Notes: generated by a model from the letters alone, not told the origin. A stretch of DNA of 64,000 bases from SIG440 sp045120135 (GCA_045120135.1 JBGVEN010000012.1:1-64000); one strand, 5' to 3'. Numbered from the stretch's first letter, positions 55,112 through 64,000 are shown. Numbers and translations: made by a program.

Positions 55112-55158
55112 AAGAGGGATTGTTTAAAGAGCAAAGCTTTTTAAACAATCCCTCTTTT
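55112..55158. terminator. Bidirectional terminator
   Basis: GAAGAGGGATTGTTTAAA pairs with TTTAAACAATCCCTCTTTT around a 12-nt loop. Confidence 0.88.
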
Positions 55159-55870
55159 ATTCTGACATATACTTACGTGGTGATAACCCCATTATGTGCT
55201 TGAATCTTCGAGAAAAGTACACATAGTCGGTATAGCCGCATTTTTCTGCAATTTCGGTCAAAGAAAGGGTGGTTTTGTAGGTATCTATCAAATAGCAGGC
55301 ATGGTTTATTCGGATGTTGGTCAGAAATTCGGTCGGGGTTTTGCCTGTTATTTTTTTGAATTGTGCACGGATATAGTCTTCGGCATAGCCGCTTTTTCTG
55401 AGCAAGGAACTAAGACTGAGACTGCTGTCGTAAAAATTATTGGTTATTTTATTGATAATATCTTCTATTATAAGGCTGAGCTCATCGTCCATTTTAAGGC
55501 TTTGAAGCAGAAAGTGCGCGAAGGTGTTAATGAGTGCGGCAGTATATTCGGGGTTGGAGTAGCGGTTTTTATAAATCATTTCTGCAAGCTGCATACCCTC
55601 GCCGTCGGAATTATCTGTTATAATGGTTGGAGAAGATACATTAAAAATCTGATTTAAGCTTCCATTTATGTAAATTCTCTTAAACTCGCCGTCAGATGTG
55701 GAGCTATGGTTGGTTTCGGGTGGAATTATAACAAAGTTTCCGGCAGAAACGGCAAAGTCTTTTTCTTCTGAATGAAAAGTCCCCTCGCCATTGGTATAGA
55801 CAATAATTTCGTAATTCTTATGTTGATGCAAAGGAGACTCGTTTTCTATACGTCCTATTAAATAATTCAT
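55157..55870 (-). CDS. AraC-family regulator with cupin sensor
   Basis: A 237-residue regulator: N-terminal cupin (LHQHKNYEIIVYTNGEGTFH, VIIPPETNHSS) and two C-terminal HTH motifs (LSSLLRKSGYAEDYIRAQFK; SLTEIAEKCGYTDYVYFSRR) with the FKHIMGLSPRKYM signature. It is divergent from the MATE gene (148 bp), which it may control. The effector is unknown; sugars are usual. Confidence 0.9.
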   Translation of the reverse strand: MNYLIGRIENESPLHQHKNYEIIVYTNGEGTFHSEEKDFAVSAGNFVIIPPETNHSSTSDGEFKRIYINGSLNQIFNVSSPTIITDNSDGEGMQLAEMIYKNRYSNPEYTAALINTFAHFLLQSLKMDDELSLIIEDIINKITNNFYDSSLSLSSLLRKSGYAEDYIRAQFKKITGKTPTEFLTNIRINHACYLIDTYKTTLSLTEIAEKCGYTDYVYFSRRFKHIMGLSPRKYMSE

Positions 55871-56018
55871 ATCATCACCAGAGATATTTTACAACAAATC
55901 TATCTTTTGTGCAAGTTGTTTTATAAAAAAACATAATTACTTTTTATTTAAGGTGCTATAATATATTGGAAATTGACAAGAACATTGGCTTAAATTAGTT
56001 GTACAAAGGAGAATAAAA

Positions 56019-57383
56019 ATGAAAAGCAAGAGAGTAGATATGCTTTCGGGCTCGATATATAAGGGGCTTCTTTCTATGACGGTGCCCATTATAATAGTGA
56101 ATCTTATGGCGTCATTATTCAGCGTTGTAGATATGACGGTGCTGAAGATGTTTTCCGCCGGCAACGCAGTGGGGGCTGTTGGTGCAAGCGGTACGCTGGT
56201 TACTTTATTCAACTGTTTGCCTATTGGTTTATCGGTAGGTGCGAATGTTGTTGTTGCCAGAAGAATAGGTGCAGGTGACAGGGATAGAGTAGACAGAGCC
56301 GTTATGACCTCCATCCTTATGGCTATTGTGGGTGGTTTCATTTTTGCAATTGTAGGTGTAGTATTTGCCGAAATCTTTTTGAAAATGACCAATTGTCCGG
56401 AGAGCTTGCTTAATCAGGCTACGCTGTACTTTAAAATTATCTTATGCGGTTTCCCTGTAATGGGGATATACACTTTTTGTGCAGCTATACTCAGAGCAAC
56501 AGGTGACACAAAAAGACCAATGTATTTTGGTATTATTAACGGGGCAACAAAAGTTGTGTTAACAATAGTGTTTGTTGCTGTGCTTAAGACAGGTGTCGCA
56601 GGCGTTGCTGTTGCGACCATTATTGCAAATGCTGTTGCAAGCATACTGTCATTTATTGCAGTGTCGAAAAGCAAGGAGGTTATTACGGTTGATTTAAAGA
56701 ATCTTAAATTTGATAAGACAGAATTTATGGAAGTATTGCGTATGGGGGTCCCGGTAGGACTGCAAAGCGGGCTGTATTCATTTGCAAATGTTGTTATTGC
56801 AACTGCGGTTAATGGTTTTGGTGCGGATGCAACTACGGGGGTTGCCATTGCAAACCAGTTTGACGGAATTCTGTATAATATTATTCATTCGCCGTCTGTG
56901 GCTACCATACCGTTTATTGCCCAGAATATAGGGGCAAAAAATATGAAACGGGTGAAGCAGATTATCTCAAAATCAATTGTGATTACAATGGCGTTTGGCA
57001 TAAGCTTTGGTATACTTTCAACAACTTTCTCAAGACAATTGTCGTCAATTATGACCTCCTCACCTGCAGTTATTGAGTATTCATATCAGAAGATGGTCAT
57101 TGTTTCGAGTACATACTTTATTTGCGGTATAAATGAAGTGCTGGGCGGAGTTTTAAAAGGAATGGGCAAGCCTATTTACCCAACCGTTGCTTCACTTATA
57201 TTTATGTGTCTGCTCAGGTTTGTGTGGGTTTACGGACTTTTCCCCCATTTTCCCAACAATATTTCATTCCTGTATTTGGTATGGCCTGTCGGTTGGATAC
57301 TTTCGATTGCAATGTTGTTGGTTTGCTATATCAGGGAAATGAAAAAGTTGCAAAATCAATGCATACAGACAAAAACGGCTTAA
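56019..57383 (+). CDS. MATE-family multidrug/toxin efflux transporter
   Basis: A 454-residue protein with 12 predicted membrane segments in two homologous halves. It has MTVPIIIVNLMASLFSVVDM at the start and GLSVGANVVVARRIGAGDRD near residue 73, with the second-half equivalent at PSVATIPFIAQNIGAKNMKR. It exports cationic compounds with Na+ or H+ antiport. GGAG precedes the ATG. It is divergent from an AraC regulator and ends at a perfect terminator. Confidence 0.93.
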   Translation: MKSKRVDMLSGSIYKGLLSMTVPIIIVNLMASLFSVVDMTVLKMFSAGNAVGAVGASGTLVTLFNCLPIGLSVGANVVVARRIGAGDRDRVDRAVMTSILMAIVGGFIFAIVGVVFAEIFLKMTNCPESLLNQATLYFKIILCGFPVMGIYTFCAAILRATGDTKRPMYFGIINGATKVVLTIVFVAVLKTGVAGVAVATIIANAVASILSFIAVSKSKEVITVDLKNLKFDKTEFMEVLRMGVPVGLQSGLYSFANVVIATAVNGFGADATTGVAIANQFDGILYNIIHSPSVATIPFIAQNIGAKNMKRVKQIISKSIVITMAFGISFGILSTTFSRQLSSIMTSSPAVIEYSYQKMVIVSSTYFICGINEVLGGVLKGMGKPIYPTVASLIFMCLLRFVWVYGLFPHFPNNISFLYLVWPVGWILSIAMLLVCYIREMKKLQNQCIQTKTA

Positions 57384-57387
57384 AAAA

Positions 57388-57424
57388 AAAGGTCACGGTT
57401 TTCATCGAAAACCGTGACCTTTTT
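57388..57424. terminator. Bidirectional terminator
   Basis: AAAGGTCACGGTTTT pairs perfectly with AAAACCGTGACCTTT around CATCG. Confidence 0.9.
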
Positions 57425-58762
57425 TTATTTAACAGTTATACTGCCGTCTTCGTTATAGGTGATTTTTGAGCTTGTACAGGAGAGTGCGTCGTGGGTTGCA
57501 AAATATTCTTCCTTAGACGCAAATCTAGGTTTAAATTCTGCCAGAACCTGTTTTGCACGCTCTGCGTTGTTTCCGAGGAGAATTCCCAGCATTGCAAGCT
57601 GCCATTTTGCAGAGGTTACGCAGGCGGTTTCGGGGTCTGTTACCTGATAGTCGTTTCCGTGGCCACGACCCGAAACACCGGGGATATATGTGTGAACAAC
57701 CGGCATTATGCAGGAAACATCGCCAAGGTCGGTGCTTCCGGTATCAATCTTATCAAAAAAGATGTAATTTGCATCCGGCTTAATTGCCTTAATTGCTTCG
57801 CCCGCAATCATTGCAAGGTTTTTATCCTCAATCATAGGAGCAGAGCCGGCTGTATCCTGAATTTCAAGCTCGCAGCCCATAGAAACTGCGGCACCGCATA
57901 GAGCGCGGTTTACTTTGTCGTTCGCCTCTTTAAGAGCCTCAAAGGTCAGAGCACGTACAAAGGTTTCGATGCAGACTCTGTCGGGGATTGTATTTACTGC
58001 GCCGCCGCCCTCGGTGATGATGGGGTGAACTCTTACATAGTCCTTCTCCTGGAAGGTCTCACGAATTGCATTAATTGCGGTAAGACCTTGAGTTGCGGCA
58101 TACAGAGCGTTTCTTCCCTTGTGGGGGTTTGCGCCTGCGTGTGCGGCGAGACCCTTGAAGATTGCACGCTTAACGATAATTCCCACGGCGTTGCCGTCGG
58201 CTGAGTAGTAGTCAACGGGCAGGTGGTGAACCAAAAATGCCATATCCACACCGTCAAAATAGCCACGATGCATAAATTCACGCTTGCCGCTGAAGTGGGT
58301 GAGGACACCTTTATCACGAAGAGATTTTCTGAATTCCAGCTCGCCGCCCTCTTCGGCAGGAACAGCACAAAGACGAATTCTGCCGCAAAGGCCGTCTAGA
58401 GCGCCCGGCTCTTTGAGTGCCGCCGCAACGCCTAAAAGTGCCGCGCACTGTGCGTTATGTCCGCAGGCGTGAGCTACACCTGTTTCGGGATCAGCGTTTG
58501 GGTGTGTGGGACAGGAAAGTGCATCAAGCTCGCCAAATACGAGTACCTCCGGGCCGGGTCTGCCTGTATCAACTATGGTGTAGAAGCCGGTGATGCCCTC
58601 AGCCATTGTAAGCTCGTAGCCAAGCTCACGGAACTTGTCTTCCATATATTTTGACGTTACTTTTTCACGAAAACCGCTTTCGGGGTGATTCCATATGAAC
58701 CGTTCCGTTTCAAGAATTTTTTCTCTGTGCTTGTCAACCGCTGCACACAAATGCTCAAACAT
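57425..58762 (-). CDS. M20-family amidohydrolase (AbgB/p-aminobenzoyl-glutamate hydrolase-like)
   Basis: A 445-residue M20D metallopeptidase: RFIWNHPESGFRE at the start, VFGELDALSCPTHPNADPET, HACGHNAQCAALLG with metal Cys/His near residue 97, VPAEEGGE with catalytic Glu, and HAGANPHKGRNAL in the lid domain. It cleaves N-acyl amino acid bonds. The real substrate is unknown. It lies 3' of the SDR and dehydratase genes on the same strand with a gap of about 125 bp. AAAGGAG precedes the ATG. Confidence 0.9.
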   Translation of the reverse strand: MFEHLCAAVDKHREKILETERFIWNHPESGFREKVTSKYMEDKFRELGYELTMAEGITGFYTIVDTGRPGPEVLVFGELDALSCPTHPNADPETGVAHACGHNAQCAALLGVAAALKEPGALDGLCGRIRLCAVPAEEGGELEFRKSLRDKGVLTHFSGKREFMHRGYFDGVDMAFLVHHLPVDYYSADGNAVGIIVKRAIFKGLAAHAGANPHKGRNALYAATQGLTAINAIRETFQEKDYVRVHPIITEGGGAVNTIPDRVCIETFVRALTFEALKEANDKVNRALCGAAVSMGCELEIQDTAGSAPMIEDKNLAMIAGEAIKAIKPDANYIFFDKIDTGSTDLGDVSCIMPVVHTYIPGVSGRGHGNDYQVTDPETACVTSAKWQLAMLGILLGNNAERAKQVLAEFKPRFASKEEYFATHDALSCTSSKITYNEDGSITVK

Positions 58763-58888
58763 TTTATTCGCTCCTTTGAAATGTAAAAAATAAGGCGATG
58801 AGTATTTTTCATCGCCTTTATTTTATCAAAAATTATTTTTGGGGTCAAGCAATTCGGAGTTGAATTTTGCCCTGATTTTAAAGAATTG

Positions 58889-59668
58889 CTACTTTGCGGG
58901 GATAATGGGGTACATCTGGACGGTGTTTCCGCCGTCAATTACCAGCTCTGCTCCTGTTGTGTTGCGGGCGTGTGCTGCAAAGTACCAAACTGCATCGGCT
59001 ACATCTTCACCCACTGCAACGTCGCCGAGGGGAGTGAAGCGTGAGGGGACATCTTTATAGAAGTCGGGTTTTTTTTCCCAGCGGTCGGTCTTTATCATAC
59101 CGGGGAGAATGGCGTTTACCCGGATATTGTATTTGCCAAGGTCAAAAGCCATTGCCCGCATCATACCAAGCTGTGCGCCCTTTGATGCAGAGTATGCAAT
59201 GCGGTCGGGAATTACACGGTATGCGGTGTTGGAATTGATGAAAAGAATGCTTCCGCCGCCGATTTCCTTCATACGCTTTGCTGCGTGCTCGCTCAGGCAG
59301 TAGTTCCACGTCAAATTGGTGTTGATTACACGCATAAAATCGGTCAGAGGATTCTCAAAAATCTTCATTCCAAGACCCTGGTCTGCCGCATTGAGGACAA
59401 GTGTGTCAACGGTAATGCCATTTTCGTCGAGGGATGCAAACATTTCCTCAACCGCCTTTTCGTCAACGGTGCGTTCGTCAATGAGGGAGTCTAAGTGATA
59501 GCCTATGATTTCAACTCCGGGGAACTTTTCACGGTACGCTTTTTCTGTGGCGTGGACCTTTTCGGCGCTTCTGCCAGTGAATACAACCGTCCAGCCCTCT
59601 GTTGCAAATTTTTCAACTATTGCAACGCCCGTATTGATACAAGCGCCGGTAACAAGTACTGTTTTCAT
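58889..59668 (-). CDS. Short-chain dehydrogenase/reductase
   Basis: A 259-residue classical SDR: VLVTGACINTGVAIVEKFA (an unusual ACINTG in place of TGxxxGIG), LVLNAADQG in place of NNAG, catalytic Ser in ILFINSNTAYRV, and YSASKGAQLG with Tyr/Lys. It ends in the usual TGAELVIDGGNTVQ. It follows the galactonate dehydratase-like gene by 15 bp and probably oxidises or reduces a sugar acid in the same pathway. Confidence 0.88.
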   Translation of the reverse strand: MKTVLVTGACINTGVAIVEKFATEGWTVVFTGRSAEKVHATEKAYREKFPGVEIIGYHLDSLIDERTVDEKAVEEMFASLDENGITVDTLVLNAADQGLGMKIFENPLTDFMRVINTNLTWNYCLSEHAAKRMKEIGGGSILFINSNTAYRVIPDRIAYSASKGAQLGMMRAMAFDLGKYNIRVNAILPGMIKTDRWEKKPDFYKDVPSRFTPLGDVAVGEDVADAVWYFAAHARNTTGAELVIDGGNTVQMYPIIPAK

Positions 59669-59683
59669 TTACTGTCCCTCCTG

Positions 59684-60844
59684 TTAAAAGTAGAATTCGG
59701 TCTTTGCCGGTCTGATGTCGGTAAGCGCTCCGGTGTAGTGGCGGAGTGTGTGTGTCGTATATGGGTGTTTAAGACATTCTTCCTCGTTGATTTCGATACC
59801 GAGTCCCGGCTTTTGTGGAATTGTTATGTAGCCGTCGTTGTATTCAAGAGCTTCGTCGGTGACATCCTTGCGCCACTCAACATCGCTGAACATAATTTCA
59901 AGAATTTCAAAGTTCGGGCAGGTTGCCGCAAGCTGTAGGGTTGCCGCATTTGCAACAGGACCTGAGGGGTTGTGCGGTGCAAAGGGGATATATCTGCACT
60001 CTGCTTCTGCCGCAATCTTTTTAAGCTCCATAATTCCGCCGGCGTGGGAAATATCGGGCTGTATGTAGTCCGCCGCCATTTTGTCAAACATATGCTTGTA
60101 GTCCCATCTTGTATATAAACGCTCGCCTGCCGAGATTGCAACGGGAGACTTGTCTCTTACCTCTTTAAGTGCATCAAGGTTATCCGGAGGAACAGGCTCT
60201 TCAAAGAACATAGGCTTGAACTGCTCAAGCTCCTTTGCAATTTTTATTCCGGTGGGGACATTAAAGCGGCCGTGCCCCTCGATAAGTAGGTCAATATCAT
60301 TGCCGACAGCATCTCTTACTGCTGCAACGCAGCGAAGTGCTTTGTCAAGCTCCTTGTTGGATATGTTAAGATAATTTTTGCCAAAGGGGTCCCACTTCAT
60401 TGCTGTAATGCCCTTCTTCACGGCAATCTTTGCCTTTTCACCAAATTCCTCCGGCTCTTTTGCACCGGCAAACCAGCCGTTGACATAGATACGAACCTTA
60501 TCGTTCACCTTGCCGCCCAAAAGCTGATAAACGGGAACACCAAGGCTCTTGCCGAGAATGTCCCAAAGTGCCATTTCAACAGCCGAGAGTGCGGACATAA
60601 GTACCGGACCGCCACGCCAGTATGCATCACGGTAGATGTTGTGCCAATGCTTTTCGATGTCCAGAGGATTTTTACCGGTGAGGTATTCCTTGATGTGTTC
60701 CACCGCACCCAAAAGTGCCTTTTCCTTGTATTCAAGGGTTGCCTCGCCAATGCCAGTTATGCCCTCATCGGTGTAAACCTTGACGAATACCCAATTTGTG
60801 CGGAAACAGTCAACAGCAAAGGTTTTGATATCTGTTACTTTCAT
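59684..60844 (-). CDS. Enolase-superfamily sugar-acid dehydratase (galactonate dehydratase-like)
   Basis: A 386-residue mandelate racemase/muconate lactonising enzyme family protein: WVFVKVYTDEGITGIGEAT at the start, MKWDPFG with Lys-x-Asp, DLLIEGHGRFN (metal Asp and His), FFEEPVPPDN (metal Glu), ISAGERLYTRWDYK (metal Glu) and FAPHNPSGPVANAA (catalytic His). This arrangement is that of D-galactonate dehydratase (DgoD). It removes water from an aldonate. AAGAGGC supports the ATG at 60844. It leads a minus-strand operon with the SDR. Confidence 0.9.
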   Translation of the reverse strand: MKVTDIKTFAVDCFRTNWVFVKVYTDEGITGIGEATLEYKEKALLGAVEHIKEYLTGKNPLDIEKHWHNIYRDAYWRGGPVLMSALSAVEMALWDILGKSLGVPVYQLLGGKVNDKVRIYVNGWFAGAKEPEEFGEKAKIAVKKGITAMKWDPFGKNYLNISNKELDKALRCVAAVRDAVGNDIDLLIEGHGRFNVPTGIKIAKELEQFKPMFFEEPVPPDNLDALKEVRDKSPVAISAGERLYTRWDYKHMFDKMAADYIQPDISHAGGIMELKKIAAEAECRYIPFAPHNPSGPVANAATLQLAATCPNFEILEIMFSDVEWRKDVTDEALEYNDGYITIPQKPGLGIEINEEECLKHPYTTHTLRHYTGALTDIRPAKTEFYF

Positions 60845-60870
60845 TCTTGCCTCTTTTCTGCCGTGCAGTA

Positions 60871-60899
60871 TTGACACGGCTGTGAATTTGGGATATTAT
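60871..60899 (+). promoter_or_regulatory. Promoter of the AraC gene at 61 kb
   Basis: TTGACA (60871-60876), 17-bp spacer, TATTAT (60894-60899) on the plus strand, in the divergent gap before the AraC gene. Confidence 0.65.
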
Positions 60900-61004
60900 A
60901 AAACCAGAATTTTAATTTAAGTATATTATAATGCTGTATAAACCTAATTATATATAAAAACTGTATGTAAAATTTTAAATATAGTCCAAAATGGAGCGAA
61001 TGCT

Positions 61005-61805
61005 ATGTACCCTGTATTTAATGATATTTTCTTAAGCGATTATAAATCGGAGTTGTTCCATCGTGGTTCTGTCACCCCAAGGCGTGTGTGCGAGGACTTT
61101 GAGATTGAGTTTTACAAAACCGGTGACGGTGTGTCCTTGGTGGACGGCAAACGCTTTCCGCACAGAATTGGGAATATTCTTCTGGCAAAGCCAGGGCAAC
61201 GGCGGCACAGCGAGGGTAAGTTCTCTTGCTATGCGGTGCACTTCAGCTGCCATGACCGTGAGCTTGCAGAGGAATTGTTTGCCGGAGCACCGACCTGCTT
61301 TTATCTTCCAGAGGCGGAGGAGCTTTTTGCGGAGCTGGTGGCACTCCCTACAATCCCTCAAAAGCCGTTTTTGCTCCGTGTGCATTCTCTGATTTTTGAG
61401 ATTGCGGCAAAAATACATCAGATATATCCAAGCTCTGCGACAGCAGATGAGACCCCTTTTGCCAGTGTAATGGAGATTAATCGGCTTTGTGATTATATAA
61501 AGACGAATTTTGCCGATGAGGGGTTTTCGATTGACCTGCTTTTGAAAAATTCGCTTATGAGCAGAAGTGCATTTTTTAAGGCGTTTAAGTCGGTCACGGG
61601 AATGACCCCGTCGGAATATATCAATGCGGTACGTACTGAGCACGCAAAAAAACTGCTTTGCAACACAAGCAAGCCGCTTGCATTCATTGCCGCCGAATGC
61701 GGGTTCGGCAGCCAGTCGTACTTTTGCCGTATATTTAAGGCACGGCAGGGGATTACTCCGTTTGAGTATCGTAAGGCACATTTTGAGCAGGTTGAGGGGT
61801 TGTAA
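61005..61805 (+). CDS. AraC-family regulator of the sugar-acid cluster
   Basis: A 266-residue regulator with an N-terminal ligand domain (DGVSLVDGKRFPHRIGNILL, KPGQRRHSEG) and C-terminal HTH pair: FSIDLLLKNSLMSRSAFFKA and PLAFIAAECGFGSQSYFCRI with FKARQGITPFEYRK. It is divergent from the dehydratase-SDR operon, 160 bp away, and is its likely activator. It ends at a perfect terminator shared with nat. Confidence 0.9.
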   Translation: MYPVFNDIFLSDYKSELFHRGSVTPRRVCEDFEIEFYKTGDGVSLVDGKRFPHRIGNILLAKPGQRRHSEGKFSCYAVHFSCHDRELAEELFAGAPTCFYLPEAEELFAELVALPTIPQKPFLLRVHSLIFEIAAKIHQIYPSSATADETPFASVMEINRLCDYIKTNFADEGFSIDLLLKNSLMSRSAFFKAFKSVTGMTPSEYINAVRTEHAKKLLCNTSKPLAFIAAECGFGSQSYFCRIFKARQGITPFEYRKAHFEQVEGL

Positions 61806-61812
61806 ATAATGT

Positions 61813-61851
61813 AAAAAACCGGTCCGTACAATTCGTACGGACCGGTTTTTT
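61813..61851. terminator. Bidirectional terminator
   Basis: AAAAAACCGGTCCGTAC pairs with GTACGGACCGGTTTTTT around AATTC. Confidence 0.9.
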
Positions 61852-62616
61852 CTATATATATATATTGAATACTTCTTTTAACACCTTATCCATTTCGTCG
61901 GGGGAGAGATTTTCGCGGATACGAGTTACATCATTTCCGGTAAACTCTTTGTAGGTGTTACAATCTACGGTTTTTCTGCCTGTATCGGTTTTGAGGGAAA
62001 TCATAAGGCCTTTGTTGAACTTGGAATCGGGACTTTTTTCGCAGTAGAATGAGGGAATTTCAAAATCTACATCAAGCTGAATATCCTCGTTGAATGAGAA
62101 CACTCTGCGCCATTCGCCATCATGTTTTTCGCACATTACCCAGCCTAAAAGGCTGTCCTTTTCAAACTTGTAGCTTTCGCCAAACTGATTTTGAACGATG
62201 TCAAGCTCCAATTTCAGAGGGTATCTCGGTGCTTGCAAGCCAACGCCGGCGTCAAGCAGATATTCGCCGTCCTTGCATTTTACAATCATTATACGGTGTC
62301 GGCGCATCGGGATTGTCTCTTCACCCCGCAAGAACCTTGCAAAGTAATCCTTTACCTCAAACCCCATTTCCTTTAATATAAATGAAAGCAGGGCGTTGAC
62401 TTCAAAGCAGTAGCCGCCTCTTTGCCTTGTAACAATTTTATCGAATAAGTCCTCAATCTTCAGGGAAAGCGGAACATTGTTGATAATATCCACATTTTCG
62501 TAAGGAATGGTTGTTACTTGACGGTATTGAACTTCTCTTAAAAAGTTGTATGTATGTTCTATTTGAGTATTATCGGGAAAACCCAAGCGTTTTAGATATG
62601 ATTTTACTTTATCCAT
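61852..62616 (-). CDS. nat: Arylamine N-acetyltransferase
   Basis: A 254-residue NAT that moves acetyl from acetyl-CoA to aromatic amines and hydrazines. The catalytic triad is Cys70 in RQRGGYCFEVN, His107 in MRRHRIMIV and Asp122 in LLDAGVG. The N-terminal FLREVQYRQVTTIPYENVDI is typical. AGAGGTG supports the ATG at 62616; the longer frame runs through the promoter. It stands alone. Confidence 0.94.
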   Translation of the reverse strand: MDKVKSYLKRLGFPDNTQIEHTYNFLREVQYRQVTTIPYENVDIINNVPLSLKIEDLFDKIVTRQRGGYCFEVNALLSFILKEMGFEVKDYFARFLRGEETIPMRRHRIMIVKCKDGEYLLDAGVGLQAPRYPLKLELDIVQNQFGESYKFEKDSLLGWVMCEKHDGEWRRVFSFNEDIQLDVDFEIPSFYCEKSPDSKFNKGLMISLKTDTGRKTVDCNTYKEFTGNDVTRIRENLSPDEMDKVLKEVFNIYI

Positions 62617-62635
62617 ACTATCACCTCTTTTATTT

Positions 62636-62664
62636 AGTGTAGCACAATATGAAAAAATATGCAA
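62636..62664 (-). promoter_or_regulatory. Promoter of nat
   Basis: Minus-strand TTGCAT (62659-62664), 17-bp spacer, TACACT (62636-62641). Confidence 0.65.
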
Positions 62665-62755
62665 CAAATGAAAAAAGTTTTTAATTTTCAGAGAAATATA
62701 CGAAACAAACAAAGTTAAAATGAAAATTTTGTTAATTTTTTAATAGCCAGCATCG

Positions 62756-62784
62756 TTGATTTTGTTTATAAAAAGTTGTATAAT
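62756..62784 (+). promoter_or_regulatory. Promoter of the right-edge secreted protein
   Basis: TTGATT (62756-62761), 17-bp spacer, TATAAT (62779-62784). Confidence 0.7.
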
Positions 62785-62837
62785 ATCCATATCTGTTGTC
62801 AATTATTTTTATTATTTATTATAGAAGGAGAGAGATT

Positions 62838-64000
62838 ATGAAAAGACTAACAAGCTTACTTCTTTGCTTGACTATGCTTTTGTCTGTGTTTACTTTTCCG
62901 GTAGGTGCGGCATCAGCAAAGCAGGCGGCGGTTTATGGCGATGATGTTATTTTTGCCGCTGATTTTGATGTGATTAATCCTGCAGCAACAAAGACTGACA
63001 GTAACGCGTCAGTAGAAGCTTCCAATGATGGAAATGCAGTTGTTGTTAAAAAGGCGGATACCAGAATTGGTATTCAGTATGCCACAAAGAGTTTTACCTT
63101 AAGCAATGATATGATTGTTAAGTTTGACCTTGTGGACAATGATGCAGCATGTAATTTTCAGATAGAACTCTGGGACAATACAAGTGCAGGCAAGGCATTC
63201 AGAATTAACAAATCTACAACAAGCAGTGTTGAGGGAGTATGGTATACCTATATTGTAGTTTTAGGCAGCACAACTGCTTACCGCAAAGCGGCTGGCTCAA
63301 ATACATGGGAGACTGTTGCAATCAATAGCCCTGGAAAATCGACTGATGTTGTTTCAAACACTATTAAGTTTGTTTCGGGCAGTGGTGCATCCGGTGGCAG
63401 CTCATCCGGAAAGTGGCAGGTTGATAATGTTTCGGTTTATACCCAAAAACCTGCTATAAGTGCAATTATGCCGGCTGACCTTTCAAAGACTCATCCGGTG
63501 TATGTTGCAAATGAAGGCTTTGAGGATGCTACCAATATATTTACGAACGTAAGCACTAATGCTGCAAAAACTACCATAAGCACTGTTGACCCCTCGAACG
63601 AATCTGATGATACAGTTCTTGATATTAACCTTTCAACACAAACTGCCTTCGGTGCTTATCACAGTACATATTACAAGTCAAGGGATTTGAACTTCCCTGA
63701 AGAGCCGTCAAGATTTACAATATCATTTGATTTCAGACGGCTTAATGATGCGTTTACGGCAGAGGCTATCGGTGTTGTTACAGGTGTTGGTCCAACTGCT
63801 GCCAGCAGAGCTTCATATGAGTTCACTATCGAACAGTTTGAAAAGGGCGAATGGTATAATATTTCCTATGACATATATGAAACAGGGTCCGATGCGGGAA
63901 TAGACTCAGCTACCTTGACCGCAACAAAGCTGTCAGACGGTTCAAAGCTTGCAACGGTGAATTATGTCAGGGGTGACGAATGGTCAAGTTCTTTGTGTGA
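62838..64000 (+). CDS. Large secreted protein with beta-sandwich repeats, cut by window edge
   Basis: The frame is open from the ATG at 62838 to the right edge (387 codons). AAGGAGAG lies before the start. The signal peptide MKRLTSLLLCLTMLLSVFTF ends near GAASA. Two related segments of about 170 residues follow, each with FD/FE-x-D or GFEDAT openings, SFTLSNDMIVKFDLV or RFTISFDFRRL strands, and WYTYIVV or WYNISYDIY, as in LamG/concanavalin-like carbohydrate- or surface-binding domains. The protein clearly continues, and a surface enzyme or adhesin is likely. No catalytic motif is visible yet. Confidence 0.82.
   Translation, partial: MKRLTSLLLCLTMLLSVFTFPVGAASAKQAAVYGDDVIFAADFDVINPAATKTDSNASVEASNDGNAVVVKKADTRIGIQYATKSFTLSNDMIVKFDLVDNDAACNFQIELWDNTSAGKAFRINKSTTSSVEGVWYTYIVVLGSTTAYRKAAGSNTWETVAINSPGKSTDVVSNTIKFVSGSGASGGSSSGKWQVDNVSVYTQKPAISAIMPADLSKTHPVYVANEGFEDATNIFTNVSTNAAKTTISTVDPSNESDDTVLDINLSTQTAFGAYHSTYYKSRDLNFPEEPSRFTISFDFRRLNDAFTAEAIGVVTGVGPTAASRASYEFTIEQFEKGEWYNISYDIYETGSDAGIDSATLTATKLSDGSKLATVNYVRGDEWSSSLC

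Noticed and set aside
61032..61781. 249-codon minus-strand frame opposite the AraC gene
   Set aside because: Cys/Lys/Arg-biased shadow of a clear AraC coding sequence; no ribosome site or family match.
1..64000. CRISPR array, cas genes, prophage structural genes, complete transposase
   Set aside because: No regularly spaced direct repeats and no such proteins were found on either strand.

Overview
The window reads as a low-to-medium GC Gram-positive anaerobe of the class Clostridia, probably an uncultured gut lineage (inferred from gene content only). The evidence is: endospore-lineage genes (yqfC, yqfD, ylbJ, spoVG, dacF-like), the Firmicutes orders yqfC-yqfD-phoH-ybeY-era-yqzL-recO and dgt-dnaG-rpoD next to trmK-yqfO, a class A RNase P RNA, a PPi-type phosphofructokinase, an S-layer-homology protein, many TTG/GTG starts with strong Shine-Dalgarno sites, and clean TTGACA-N17-TATAAT promoters. 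No rRNA, CRISPR array, complete prophage or intact insertion sequence is visible.

Layout. 0-3.6 kb: an acyl-CoA ligase and a long helical secreted protein cut by the left edge. 3.7-5.7 kb: three small XRE regulators and an ImmA-type metallopeptidase beside tRNA-Thr, like a leftover control module of an integrated element. 5.7-12.8 kb: Ppx/GppA phosphatase, a split TSUP transporter, serC-serA, rnpB, an XRE gene, a DUF559 gene carried between structured inverted repeats, an AI-2E/YtvI-type membrane protein and a membrane-anchored coiled-coil protein. 12.8-18 kb: the pyrH-frr-uppS-cdsA-dxr-rseP operon. 18-23 kb: DUF1540, a GH36 alpha-galactosidase, then an SLH protein followed by an HprK-like kinase, PqqD and S26-peptidase cassette. 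23-31 kb: metY, DUF4830, rsuA-like, pdxY, tRNA-Ser, HPr, queT, SDR, PPi-PFK, dCMP deaminase. 31-40 kb: tsaE-tsaB, dacF, ylbJ and the yqfC-to-recO run ending in a QueG-like protein. 40-51 kb: a structured leader RNA with a small acidic ORF, rpoD-dnaG-dgt, trmK-yqfO, an ABC exporter, murC, spoVG, and an XRE/small-protein divergent pair. 51-64 kb: fba, an LtaS-like enzyme, ireB, a double AbrB regulator, AraC/MATE, an AraC-controlled sugar-acid cluster, nat, and a secreted protein cut by the right edge.

Most coding content is ordinary housekeeping. The unusual signal is non-coding. Two copies (27.1 and 48.5 kb) of a multi-helix element show compensatory base changes in four separate helices. A 200-bp element with terminal inverted repeats sits in front of queT. 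A DUF559 nuclease-like gene has its start site and its C-terminus supplied by inverted repeats whose second hairpin covaries. At 40.5 kb a leader RNA with its own promoter carries two mutually exclusive pairings and tandem terminators. Three of these elements begin on the stop codon of the preceding gene. None of these assignments could be tested against a database here.
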